From contig JAPLJJ010000059.1 in the NCBI GenBank assembly GCA_026388665.1, forward strand, positions 31,097 through 95,096: 64,000 bases of DNA, read 5' to 3'. Below are positions 9,252-18,767 of the stretch, one piece after another; within the stretch, counting starts at the first letter, position 1; the number at the start of each line of letters is the position of its first letter. Source of the DNA: Deltaproteobacteria bacterium. Its GTDB lineage: Bacteria; Desulfobacterota; Desulfomonilia; Desulfomonilales; Desulfomonilaceae. Position numbers and translations under genes: made by a program. The notes below the pieces were generated by a model. It searched no databases and was not told the DNA's origin. It saw only the letters and a list, made by a program, of their open reading frames with translations.

Positions 9252-11915
9252 ATGGCTGCAAATACAATCGAAACCAAACAATTGTTTAAAAAAATTCCAG
9301 GACTGGAATCTCATTCAACAAAAATTGGACGATCCGAGTTCAAAGCCATAATCTGGTTAGCCGGCTCCCTCTTCCTGCTAATATGTCTGGTATCATACGA
9401 TCCTAAAGACCCGTCTTTCAATGTAGTGACTCATCGACCTGATACCCACAATCTTTGCGGATTGATAGGCTCACATATAGCGGACGCCTCTGCTCAATTC
9501 ATAGGTGTCTGTTCTCTTTTTATCCCCTTGTTCTTGCTTCTGCTTGGTATTCGCTCCATCAACCAATCAATGTCGAAACCGGCGCGTTTCTGGGATTATG
9601 TAAGTTTCGCAACCCTGATTTTGGTTTTATGCGCATTAATAGATCGTTTCTCTAATTTGACTGTCCTGAATTTTTCTTCCACCAATCCGGGCGGGGCCGT
9701 AGGTAGTCTCGTGAATTTCAGTTTATTCAAGTTTTTTGGTCAGGCGGGTAGTCTTGTTGTCAGTGTTACAATTCTCTTAATTTGCACGTTGGAATTGTCC
9801 AAGGGTTCCTTGATTAAATTGATTCAGATCTGCTTTCCCTCCGCGAAAGCATTTTATCTAGTAGATTTTGCTTTACGCGAAAGATTAAGGTCAGCCATAA
9901 AAAATGTCTTTTCCCGGATCCGTTACACTCTTGAGGCCCGACGATCTGCAAAGCAAAAAGCGCTGTCTGCGCCTAGTATCCTTCAGGATCGATCTACATC
10001 CATAGCACGAGATTATGAACCGTTGGAAAAAGGATCTCTCGAAGTTTATGCATGGGAAAGGCTTTCTTTCTTGCCCTCTGACGAGATACCTGTCGATGTC
10101 GAAGATCCAGTCCCTGAGCAATCCCAGAGATCCATTAATTCGTCATTTTCCGACTCTAGCGATGAGAAAGCGACAAATAGAAAGCGCTCCCCTCTTCCAT
10201 GGAAATCAATTGATATTTCTCAAGCCGATACGGAATTTGCCCTAGAAGAAACCTATGACAATTTTACGGAACCAGATTTAGAGGAATTCGGCGCATTACG
10301 TCCTGATCAGGAAAACTATGAAACAGAAAAAAGCGGGGTTCACTCCAGTTTATCAGAAACGAACCGGACTATAAAGGTCACCAAAAGAGCGGACACTGAT
10401 ATTCTACCGGTAACAGGTGATCAAAATCGGTATTCGAATGACTCGGATTATCGGCTTCCGCCTACAGATCTTTTGGATGTTCCAGAGATTTCCAAAAGGT
10501 TTGTAGATGAAAAATTGTTAGAGGTTAACGCATCCATATTAGAACAAAAATTGTCTGACCTTGGAATTAAAGGGCAAGTTGTCGAAATTCATCCGGGCCC
10601 TGTGATCACTATGTACGAAATCTCACTTGCGCCTGGTATTCCCTTGAGGCGTGTATTGAATACTGCCGATGACCTGGCAATGGCCTTGAAATCAGGCTCC
10701 ACGCGAGTAGTAGCCCCAATACCAGGGAAAGACACTGTTGGCATCGAAGTTCCGAACTTATATAGAGAAATAGTCTACTTTAGGGAAATTATCGAATCTG
10801 CTGCATTCAAGTCCTCTACGGCCCCACTAAAAATGGCTTTGGGGAAATGCATTGATGGTGAACCTTTTGCGACCAGCCTTGCGAGAATGCCGCATCTCTT
10901 GATCGCCGGGGCCACAGGCACCGGAAAATCTGTTGGTCTTAATAGTCTCATTTGTTCATGGTTGATGAGCTACACGCCGGATGAAGTCAAATTCATAATG
11001 GTCGATCCTAAGAAATTGGAACTGTCTTATTATCAGGACATTCCGCACCTAATTTATCCGGTTGTGACCGACCCGGACAAAGTGCCCAAAGTACTGAACT
11101 GGGCTATCAGAGAAATGGAAAGGCGTTACGAATTGCTCAGCAAGACAGGCGCTAAAAACATCGAGAGCTATAATCAAAAAGTTCAAATTGGGTCTGTATC
11201 AACTCCGCAAGAGGAAGATGACCCGGAAAAACTTCCATACATTATTATCATAGTCGATGAGCTTGCGGAATTAATGATGGTAGCCGCGAAGGATATAGAA
11301 ATTTCTATAGCCAGACTTGCCCAAATGGCTAGGGCCGCCGGTATTCACCTTATACTTGCGACTCAACGACCTTCTGTAGATGTTATTACCGGGATAATAA
11401 AAGCCAACTTCCCGGCTAGGATCTCATTCCAAGTCTCAGCTAAATATGATTCAAGGACAATTATAGATACGGTCGGAGCGGAAAATCTGCTTGGCATGGG
11501 TGATATGCTGTTCGTGCCACCTGGGACTTCCAAACTTTTGAGGTTGCACGGCGCTTATGTCTCTGAAAATGAAATTAGACGAGTAGCTGATTTCACTAAA
11601 GCCCAACGATCACCCGTATACCTTTCGGAAATATCCAACATCGTAAACGGCTCTGATGGCAGCTCTAATCTTGGTTCCGATTCCATTGAAGATGAAAAAT
11701 ATGATGAGGCGGTGGCTCTAGTTACTCGAATAGGACATGCGTCTATATCTCTGATTCAGCGCCACATGAGAATAGGCTATAATAGAGCGGCGCGAATCAT
11801 AGAATCAATGGAGTCTCAAGGACTCGTTGGCCCATCTGACGGAACCAGTCGCCCTCGAGAGGTCTTGGCGCTCTCGTTAGACCATATTCCCGATAGGGAA
11901 CAACGTATAATTTGA
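9252..11915 (+). CDS. ftsK: DNA translocase FtsK/SpoIIIE
   Basis: N-terminal TM domain, Walker A (AGATGTGKSVGLNSL), VDPKKLEL, LATQRPSVDVITG, C-terminal gamma wHTH. ATG 9252 preferred over TTG 9234. Confidence 0.95.
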   Translation: MAANTIETKQLFKKIPGLESHSTKIGRSEFKAIIWLAGSLFLLICLVSYDPKDPSFNVVTHRPDTHNLCGLIGSHIADASAQFIGVCSLFIPLFLLLLGIRSINQSMSKPARFWDYVSFATLILVLCALIDRFSNLTVLNFSSTNPGGAVGSLVNFSLFKFFGQAGSLVVSVTILLICTLELSKGSLIKLIQICFPSAKAFYLVDFALRERLRSAIKNVFSRIRYTLEARRSAKQKALSAPSILQDRSTSIARDYEPLEKGSLEVYAWERLSFLPSDEIPVDVEDPVPEQSQRSINSSFSDSSDEKATNRKRSPLPWKSIDISQADTEFALEETYDNFTEPDLEEFGALRPDQENYETEKSGVHSSLSETNRTIKVTKRADTDILPVTGDQNRYSNDSDYRLPPTDLLDVPEISKRFVDEKLLEVNASILEQKLSDLGIKGQVVEIHPGPVITMYEISLAPGIPLRRVLNTADDLAMALKSGSTRVVAPIPGKDTVGIEVPNLYREIVYFREIIESAAFKSSTAPLKMALGKCIDGEPFATSLARMPHLLIAGATGTGKSVGLNSLICSWLMSYTPDEVKFIMVDPKKLELSYYQDIPHLIYPVVTDPDKVPKVLNWAIREMERRYELLSKTGAKNIESYNQKVQIGSVSTPQEEDDPEKLPYIIIIVDELAELMMVAAKDIEISIARLAQMARAAGIHLILATQRPSVDVITGIIKANFPARISFQVSAKYDSRTIIDTVGAENLLGMGDMLFVPPGTSKLLRLHGAYVSENEIRRVADFTKAQRSPVYLSEISNIVNGSDGSSNLGSDSIEDEKYDEAVALVTRIGHASISLIQRHMRIGYNRAARIIESMESQGLVGPSDGTSRPREVLALSLDHIPDREQRII

Positions 11916-11934
11916 TAATTACCTTGATTCGAAC

Positions 11935-12672
11935 TTAATCGTTCTTTACCTGATTGGGTTGGTTTAGAATTCGCTGTATAAAAATTTCCTCTCCCCACAA
12001 TTTGTCCATAATATTGGCGATTTCTTCAGGATCGTCTTTCATCTTTTGAGAAAGAAAAGGGAAACGAAGAATCGGAATGTTGTCTGTGAGTCTCTTGATG
12101 TCGCCGGCTATAAATCCTTCCTCCGGTCCTTCATCAATTTCGGATTTTGACAAAATGACGGCAAGAATATTGAGGTTTCTTCTTTCGAGCGCTTCAAGAC
12201 TTAAGAGAGTGTGGTTGATCGTCCCAAGTCTTGTGCGTGCAACTAGAACAACTGGAAAATTCAGTTCGGCCATGAGATCAAGAAAGGTTCGTTTTTCTTC
12301 GATGGGGACGAACAATCCGCCGGCGCCTTCAACGATCGTAAGATCATGCGAGTCTTGGACGGTTTTTATGTGTTCCACGATATCCGATACCCTCAACCGG
12401 CTATCCTGCACGGCAGCAGAGCGGTACGGAGCAGCAGGAAATGAAAAACGGAATGGAGTCACGTTATCCAAACTTATCATTGTTTCTGAAGCGCGCCACA
12501 ACAAGTATCCATCTTCCGGAAAAAGTTCGCCTTGTTTAATTTTACAGCCTGTTTCAACTGGTTTTGTGGCTACGCAACCCATACCCTTGTTACGCAATAA
12601 ACGAGTCAACCCGGCGGTTATCAAACTTTTCCCAACGCCTGTATCTGTCCCGGTGACAAAGATTCCTTTCAT
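11935..12672 (-). CDS. bioD: Dethiobiotin synthase
   Basis: GIFVTGTDTGVGKSLITAGL, KPVETGC, VEGAGGLFVPI. Confidence 0.95.
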   Translation of the reverse strand: MKGIFVTGTDTGVGKSLITAGLTRLLRNKGMGCVATKPVETGCKIKQGELFPEDGYLLWRASETMISLDNVTPFRFSFPAAPYRSAAVQDSRLRVSDIVEHIKTVQDSHDLTIVEGAGGLFVPIEEKRTFLDLMAELNFPVVLVARTRLGTINHTLLSLEALERRNLNILAVILSKSEIDEGPEEGFIAGDIKRLTDNIPILRFPFLSQKMKDDPEEIANIMDKLWGEEIFIQRILNQPNQVKND

Positions 12673-12675
12673 GCC

Positions 12676-14019
12676 TTAGATACCACACATCTCGTTGATG
12701 GATTTTTCTACAGCAGTGACCATAGTTTTAATCTCGTCAATCTCGATAGCCAAAGGCGGCATTATCACAACCACATCGCCCAGAGGTCGCAAGATTATTC
12801 CGTGTTTACGGATATCTTGTGTCACGCGAACTCCCATTCCTAGTTCAACGGGAAACGTTCTTCGCAGTGCCTTGTCCTCCACCAGCTCTATCCCGACCAT
12901 CATCCCGCACTGTCTTATGTCTCCTACGTGAGGCAGAGCGCCAAGTTTTTCCCGGAGTAAATTCTCGAGAAACATTATTCTAGGCTCCAAGTTCTCTAAC
13001 ACATGATCTTTCTCGAAAATTTCGAGACACGCTTGGGCGGCTGCGCAAGCTAAAGCGTTTCCCGTATAGCTATGCCCGTGAAAGAATGTCTTGTACTCGG
13101 TGTATGATCCTAGAAAAGCTTCAAAGATTTCATTACTCACGAGAGTGGCCGCAAGGGGCAAATAGCCCCCTGTCAAGCCCTTGGCGAGGCATAATATGTC
13201 TGGTTCCACAGCCTCTTGTTCACACGCGAACATGGCGCCTGTTCTTCCGAAACCGGTAGCTACTTCATCGCAAATTAATAGGATCTTATGTTTTCTACAA
13301 ATTGTCTCCAGTCCCTTGAGGAAACCTTCCGGATGAACAATCATTCCTGCCGCGCCTTGCACAAGGGGTTCCACTATTAGCGCAGCTATTTCTGAGCCAC
13401 GTTCTTCCGCTATCTTTTCAAAAGTATTTAGGCACTGGTCTCTTAGCTGCTCGGCGGTTAGATCAGGATTGCGATAAGGGAATGGTGTCGGAATCACGAG
13501 AGTATGAAATAAAAGTGGATGGAAAATACTGTGAAAGATATCTATGCCCCCTAGGCTTACAGATCCTATAGTATCCCCATGGTATGCTTGATCGAGCCCA
13601 ACAAAAAGCCTTTTTTCTTCATACCCTCTGTTTTTCCAGTATTGAAATGCGATTTTTAACGCGACTTCAACGGCAGTTGAACCGGAATCCGAGTAAAAGA
13701 CTTTCTGGAGTTTAGGCGGGCTTATTTGAACTAGCTTCTCGGCGAGTTCTATTGATGGTGAGCTACCCAGACCAAGAAGAGTGGAATGAGAGACCTTATT
13801 AATTTGATTTATGATCGCTTCATCAATTTCTTTTTTCCTATGCCCATGAATATTCACCCATAGGGATGAAATACCGTCCAGATATTTATTACCATTAGTG
13901 TCATATAAATATACGCCATCAGCGCGTTCTATAATGATATTATCTGCTTGCAACCATTCCCTCATCTGGGTAAATGGATGCCAAATGTATTCCTTGTCTA
14001 AATGAACCCAGTTCCTCAA
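12676..14019 (-). CDS. bioA: Adenosylmethionine-8-amino-7-oxononanoate aminotransferase
   Basis: WHPFTQM..., YSDSGSTAVEVALK, CDEVATGFGRTG, CLAKGLTGGYLPLAAT; adjacent to bioD. Confidence 0.95.
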   Translation of the reverse strand: MRNWVHLDKEYIWHPFTQMREWLQADNIIIERADGVYLYDTNGNKYLDGISSLWVNIHGHRKKEIDEAIINQINKVSHSTLLGLGSSPSIELAEKLVQISPPKLQKVFYSDSGSTAVEVALKIAFQYWKNRGYEEKRLFVGLDQAYHGDTIGSVSLGGIDIFHSIFHPLLFHTLVIPTPFPYRNPDLTAEQLRDQCLNTFEKIAEERGSEIAALIVEPLVQGAAGMIVHPEGFLKGLETICRKHKILLICDEVATGFGRTGAMFACEQEAVEPDILCLAKGLTGGYLPLAATLVSNEIFEAFLGSYTEYKTFFHGHSYTGNALACAAAQACLEIFEKDHVLENLEPRIMFLENLLREKLGALPHVGDIRQCGMMVGIELVEDKALRRTFPVELGMGVRVTQDIRKHGIILRPLGDVVVIMPPLAIEIDEIKTMVTAVEKSINEMCGI

Positions 14020-14034
14020 TACATTCTCCCGTAA

Positions 14035-15078
14035 TCAAGAATTCTTAACGCTCTCGGAAAAAATTTTCTGGTCTAAACGGAAATCGCTGAAGATGTATGA
14101 AATTACTCCCAGTCCAACGCTGACCACCAAGCTAAACAAATGGTAAACAGTCGCGAATGACACTGCAACTATCGCGCCTATTCCAAACAAGGCCAGAGCG
14201 TAACGACCTGCGGCATGAAAAGTCCCTATGAAACCCGGCGCAGACGGGAGCGCTACGCCTAACGCTATGAAAACCTGAATTGTAACCGCAACCAGAAACG
14301 GCGCGTTTATTGAAAAAGCTAGCATAAATAAATAGGTTGTCGTTGAAAAGAGTAACCATAGCACTATTGAGTATGAAAAAATTATGAGGGCCTGCTTTGG
14401 GCTTGCCATGATGCCCAGACCATCTATTAGTTTCTCACTTACCCCTCCCATAAACGTGGCTGCCTTATTGGGTAAAATGGAAAAGATTTTGCGTAAAACA
14501 AAAAGGGCCTTATCTCGTTTTATCAGAATCAGCAAAACCAATATGTAGCCTAGTATCAAACAGATTAGCAGGATTTCCCCCAAGAAAGAAAATTTTGGGG
14601 GCGCTTTCGGCGTTTTCCATAAGACAGTGCCAAGCAGTAACAATAAACCCGATAAATCGAAAAATCTCTCAACAATAACCGCGCCGAATACACTTGAGAA
14701 CGAAGCCCCTTTTTGCTGCAATAGATAAGGCCGAACGAGTTCACCAAGTCTTGCGGGCATTATCATGTTGGCGGCAGCCCAGATGTTTAACAAATCCCAG
14801 AGAGTCCTGACGCGTAATGAACAGAACGGGCTTAGAATGACGCCAAACCTCAGCGCTCTAACGAATTGACATGCCATAGCCAGCAGAAGACAAGGCAGTA
14901 GATACAATACTTTCATCTGTTTGACGCCATCAGCCAGATCAGTTAGAGAAATGTCACGAAAGGCAAGCCACAGGAAAAATAGTCCCAGTATGCTACCCAC
15001 AATTATTAAAATGTTTCGCTTAGAATTTGATTTTCCCGCCGTAGCATCAGCCATTACTAATTTCCAGTTCTTCTTCAA
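14035..15078 (-). CDS. UPF0104/lysylphosphatidylglycerol-synthase-TM-like (flippase-like) membrane protein
   Basis: Multi-TM with [18 protein letters not shown] and [22 protein letters not shown] motifs. Confidence 0.85.
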   Translation of the reverse strand: MKKNWKLVMADATAGKSNSKRNILIIVGSILGLFFLWLAFRDISLTDLADGVKQMKVLYLLPCLLLAMACQFVRALRFGVILSPFCSLRVRTLWDLLNIWAAANMIMPARLGELVRPYLLQQKGASFSSVFGAVIVERFFDLSGLLLLLGTVLWKTPKAPPKFSFLGEILLICLILGYILVLLILIKRDKALFVLRKIFSILPNKAATFMGGVSEKLIDGLGIMASPKQALIIFSYSIVLWLLFSTTTYLFMLAFSINAPFLVAVTIQVFIALGVALPSAPGFIGTFHAAGRYALALFGIGAIVAVSFATVYHLFSLVVSVGLGVISYIFSDFRLDQKIFSESVKNS

Positions 15079-15991
15079 AATAGGCTATGGTTGCCTTTAG
15101 CCCTTCTTCAAGCGGTGTCTTGGGTTGCCATTTCAGGGTCTCTTTAGCCAATGAAATGTCCGGTTTTCTTCTTGTGGGATCATCTTTCGGCAATGTTCTG
15201 TACACAATTTCAGAATTAGACCCTTTGATTAATCTTAGTATTGTTTCGGCCAGTTCTTTGATCGTCACTTCATGAGGATTACCCAAATTGATTGGTCCGG
15301 GCTCAGGGCCTTCCATTAATGTCGTCAAACCGTTAACCATGTCATTTATGAAACAAAATGATCTTGTTTGAGATCCATCTCCATAAATCGTGATGTCTTC
15401 TCCCTGTAGTGCCTGGCAAATGAAATTACTAACCACTCGTCCATCGTTAGGTAACATTCTCGGACCGTAAGTATTGAAAATCCTTGCTATCCCTACATTA
15501 ACATTGTTGTAATCCCGGTATCCCACGGTTAGTGTTTCGGCTGCCCTTTTCCCCTCATCGTAACAGGCTCTAGGACCCACAGGATTTACATTCCCATGAT
15601 AACTTTCAGTCTGCGGGTGAACATCCGGATCACCATAAACCTCGGATGTGGAAGCTAGAAGAAATCTAGCCTTAATCCTCTTTGCCAGACCCAACATGTT
15701 AAGAGTCCCAATTACAGAAGTCTTAAGAGTTTTTATGGGATTGTTTTGATAATGCACAGGAGAGGCTGGACAGGCCAGATGATAGATTTCGTCAGCCTCC
15801 AGCAATATCGGAACCACGATGTCGTGTCGGATAAATTCAAATTTAGGGTTGCCTCTGAAGGGCTCTATGTTCTTTTTGCTTCCCGTGAACATGTTATCAA
15901 TGCAAAGGACGTAATGCCCCTTCATTAAAAGGCTTTCTATGAGATGGCTGCCAATGAAACCCGCGCCACCAGTTACAACTACTGTTTTCAT
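15047..15991 (-). CDS. UDP-glucuronate decarboxylase-like NAD-dependent epimerase (UXS type)
   Basis: [56 protein letters not shown]. Start ATG at 15991 preferred. Confidence 0.92.
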   Translation of the reverse strand: MKTVVVTGGAGFIGSHLIESLLMKGHYVLCIDNMFTGSKKNIEPFRGNPKFEFIRHDIVVPILLEADEIYHLACPASPVHYQNNPIKTLKTSVIGTLNMLGLAKRIKARFLLASTSEVYGDPDVHPQTESYHGNVNPVGPRACYDEGKRAAETLTVGYRDYNNVNVGIARIFNTYGPRMLPNDGRVVSNFICQALQGEDITIYGDGSQTRSFCFINDMVNGLTTLMEGPEPGPINLGNPHEVTIKELAETILRLIKGSNSEIVYRTLPKDDPTRRKPDISLAKETLKWQPKTPLEEGLKATIAYFEEELEISNG

Positions 15992-16237
15992 TCCGCGCTC
16001 CATAAGCCAGTATTTGAAAGATCCTTACAACGCTAGAAAATAGATTGGCTTAACTGAAATAGCATTTTCCGAAGTTTATAACAAAGAGATAAAAATCGTT
16101 AATAATTGTTCTTTGATCGCAAAAGTTGTTTTATAATGTTTATGATAAGGTTCGATAAGGATTCGATTCTCAATCTTCCTGATTGGGATGGATATTTCGA
16201 GTCTTATAGTTTTGGTTTTATCAAGAGATCTTAGCCA

Positions 16238-18115
16238 TTGAACCAATCAGATATCAGTGTTTCGTTTAATAAAACCCCGATCTTTTTTTTCGCAGGGTTT
16301 TTTCTGGTTTCTTATGCATTATTGGTCACATGCTTAACGGGTGATACGGGTTTTGAAGGTGATGATTGGTGGATTTTCAGTTGGCCATATTGGAACAGTT
16401 TCCCTGTTTCAATATGGTTGTATGCGAAGGAGTTACTTAGACCACTGGAAGGTGTTTATTGGATAACTCTTTTCGAGCTGTTCGGATTTAACAAAATAGT
16501 TTTTCATTTTCTTTCGATTTGCTTGCTTGCCGGCGCTTCTCTTGTTATGGGAGCGTGTTTATACAATCTGTTTCCCAATCGTAGGACTTTTGTTACCGCA
16601 TCTGTTTTTTGGGCCTTCTTTTTGCCTACTGTTTCATGTTTGACATACGTGGTTACCACTGACAATTCTAGGTTGAGTTTGCTGATCTTCTGGGCGTCGG
16701 TCCTCTCTTTTCAAAATTGGACTAGGAGAGGATACACGTGGAGAGGTTTGCTGCTTCCCGTTTTTTTATACTTAGCGGCTTTTTTCACTTATGAAGCGCC
16801 TAGTTTACTGATCTTCGCGATGCCTCTGTTTGTGGCTCCTCTTTATTCAGGATCTCTCAAAACAGGCTCAAGCAAAAACTTTATTATTAAACTCACGATT
16901 GGAACACTGAGCGCGTTTTCAATTGCATTATTGTCAAGATTCATGTTGCTCAAGGGAGGAGCGGTTTCACATAGTAATTTGATCCCGCCGTTTGAACTCA
17001 TCTTGTCTTATTTTGCTCTTATTCCTTGGTACTTAATTGGAATTCTGGATTTTTCCTACATGGATTTGCGATCCGCAATTCTGGGCGGTATAGCCGGCCT
17101 GTCCATTCTGTTTTTCTTTATCTATCTCGAAAAACACAGATATTCTGGTCCTTATCAATCAAAAGAGTATTATTATCAGAAGAAATCTTATGTTTTGATT
17201 TTATCAATCATAATCATTGTGTTGGGTATGGCGCCTTATCAGTTGGCTGGTTACGGCTCCGCTAACCCAAGTATATCAGATACGGTTTTAGCCAAATATG
17301 GTTTTATCCAAGGAGGATACACCGCCTGGTTCAATTATAATTGGTCCAGCAGAATTTATTCCTCAGCCTCTTTTGGATTGGCTATATTGTTGGCTTTTCT
17401 TATGACTTGTTGGAAAAATCTCGGGAAACGACTTTTCGCGTATTGTGTCGGCATCTTCTTCATTGGCCTGGCTCTAGCGTTTCATTCGAGTTTGATCACT
17501 GATTGGAAAGAGGCGGCGGAAATCAGGAATTCTCTTTGTAGGAGCCTCATTTCTCAGGTTCCTGATGTCGAGCCAAGGACTAATATTCTTTTTGTAGACC
17601 TCGAATCATATCACAAAAGGGCCGCTGTATTCCGTGGATGGAATGGTCTGAGAGACCTGGTAAGAATGCTTTATGATAGTAGGGATTTGGGCTCTTACTA
17701 CGTGTATAGGTGTTCTAATACCCCTCCCAATGAGTTGCATCAACAAGCCGTATTTTATCCAAAAGGATTTGTTAGCCGCGGTATAAAAATGGAGAGTCCC
17801 CTTCCTCCTAACTCTCTCGTGGTTTTGCATAGAGTTGGTTCTGATCTAGTTTTATTAGATAATTTGAGTCGTAATGACGGGCTTGTCTCAAACGGGATTA
17901 AATGGGTCGGTGTTTCATCTCTTACATCCAATACAGATCGAATCTCGCCCTGGTCCGATACTGGGCTGACTCCTCAAAGGTTAGCCGTAAACGCGTGGAC
18001 AAGCGGCTTGATCTCAACGCTTAATCTGTCACGGCTCAATCTGAGTTACAAAATACGTAACAAATGGACTTACACGGGTCTTTACAAACAAAGAAGACTT
18101 ATTGGCCTCAAGTAA
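16238..18115 (+). CDS. Large multi-TM hypothetical protein (glycosyltransferase-like membrane protein)
   Basis: 625 aa, many hydrophobic helices, early GDTGFEGDDWW acidic motif. Confidence 0.6.
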   Translation: MNQSDISVSFNKTPIFFFAGFFLVSYALLVTCLTGDTGFEGDDWWIFSWPYWNSFPVSIWLYAKELLRPLEGVYWITLFELFGFNKIVFHFLSICLLAGASLVMGACLYNLFPNRRTFVTASVFWAFFLPTVSCLTYVVTTDNSRLSLLIFWASVLSFQNWTRRGYTWRGLLLPVFLYLAAFFTYEAPSLLIFAMPLFVAPLYSGSLKTGSSKNFIIKLTIGTLSAFSIALLSRFMLLKGGAVSHSNLIPPFELILSYFALIPWYLIGILDFSYMDLRSAILGGIAGLSILFFFIYLEKHRYSGPYQSKEYYYQKKSYVLILSIIIIVLGMAPYQLAGYGSANPSISDTVLAKYGFIQGGYTAWFNYNWSSRIYSSASFGLAILLAFLMTCWKNLGKRLFAYCVGIFFIGLALAFHSSLITDWKEAAEIRNSLCRSLISQVPDVEPRTNILFVDLESYHKRAAVFRGWNGLRDLVRMLYDSRDLGSYYVYRCSNTPPNELHQQAVFYPKGFVSRGIKMESPLPPNSLVVLHRVGSDLVLLDNLSRNDGLVSNGIKWVGVSSLTSNTDRISPWSDTGLTPQRLAVNAWTSGLISTLNLSRLNLSYKIRNKWTYTGLYKQRRLIGLK

Positions 18116-18240
18116 ATTCTTCCTATTCCCTTTCGTTTTCTTGCCTATAAACCACTGAAGCGCCAGGACAGCGATCGTCTCAGTATAAGCGACGTAGAGC
18201 CATCGAATCTTCGTCTAAGCGACCCCCTCCTGGTGTCATC

Positions 18241-18257
18241 TTACTAATCATTAGTAA
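18241..18257. promoter_or_regulatory. 17-bp perfect palindrome TTACTAAT-C-ATTAGTAA upstream of feoAB
   Basis: 8-1-8 perfect palindrome about 185 nt before the feoA ATG; 7-1-7 layout resembles Fur-type operators (5 of 7 half-site matches). Confidence 0.5.
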
Positions 18258-18442
18258 AACGGTATTAATAAAAGTTTAGGGGAAATTCTTTAGAAAAACA
18301 GTAAATTATTTGTGTTGTGAGTTTTTTTGGCCTTGGACCATCTTGACAAAAAGTTATATGAGGGCTAAACATAAGTTTGAGGTGTCTAACAAAGATAGCC
18401 ATGTCGGCTTAGAGCATAATAGACTGATTTGGAGAATTCGTC

Positions 18443-18757
18443 ATGAGCCCCACGGTATCTAAGAAAAAATGCATAGATTGTGATTCTCTTCAACATCATA
18501 AATGCCTCGCGGAGAAAACAGTGAAACTGTCAAATTATAAACCAGGTGAAAAAGGCAAAATCGTACAAATTTGTGGAGATCCTGATTTTAGGCTCCGAAT
18601 AATGGAAATGGGCTTTATTAAAGGAACCGAGATCGCGGTAGTCAAATACGCGCCGCTTAACGATCCTATGGAATTTGTAATCAGAGGTTATCACATAACT
18701 CTGCGAAAGAAACAGGCGGCTCATATTCTAATGAACGAACCTGAACTCGCTGCCTGA
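18443..18757 (+). CDS. feoA: Ferrous iron transport protein A with short N-terminal Cys extension
   Basis: SH3-like FeoA domain (GKIVQICGDPDFRLRIMEMGFIKGTEIAVVKYAPLNDPMEFVIRGYHITLRKKQA) next to feoB. Confidence 0.92.
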   Translation: MSPTVSKKKCIDCDSLQHHKCLAEKTVKLSNYKPGEKGKIVQICGDPDFRLRIMEMGFIKGTEIAVVKYAPLNDPMEFVIRGYHITLRKKQAAHILMNEPELAA

Positions 18758-18767
18758 GGATCTCTAG

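Noticed and set aside
12077-12679. 200-aa plus-strand ORF
   Set aside because: Lies antisense to bioD, which has clear catalytic motifs; the antisense product has no recognisable domain.
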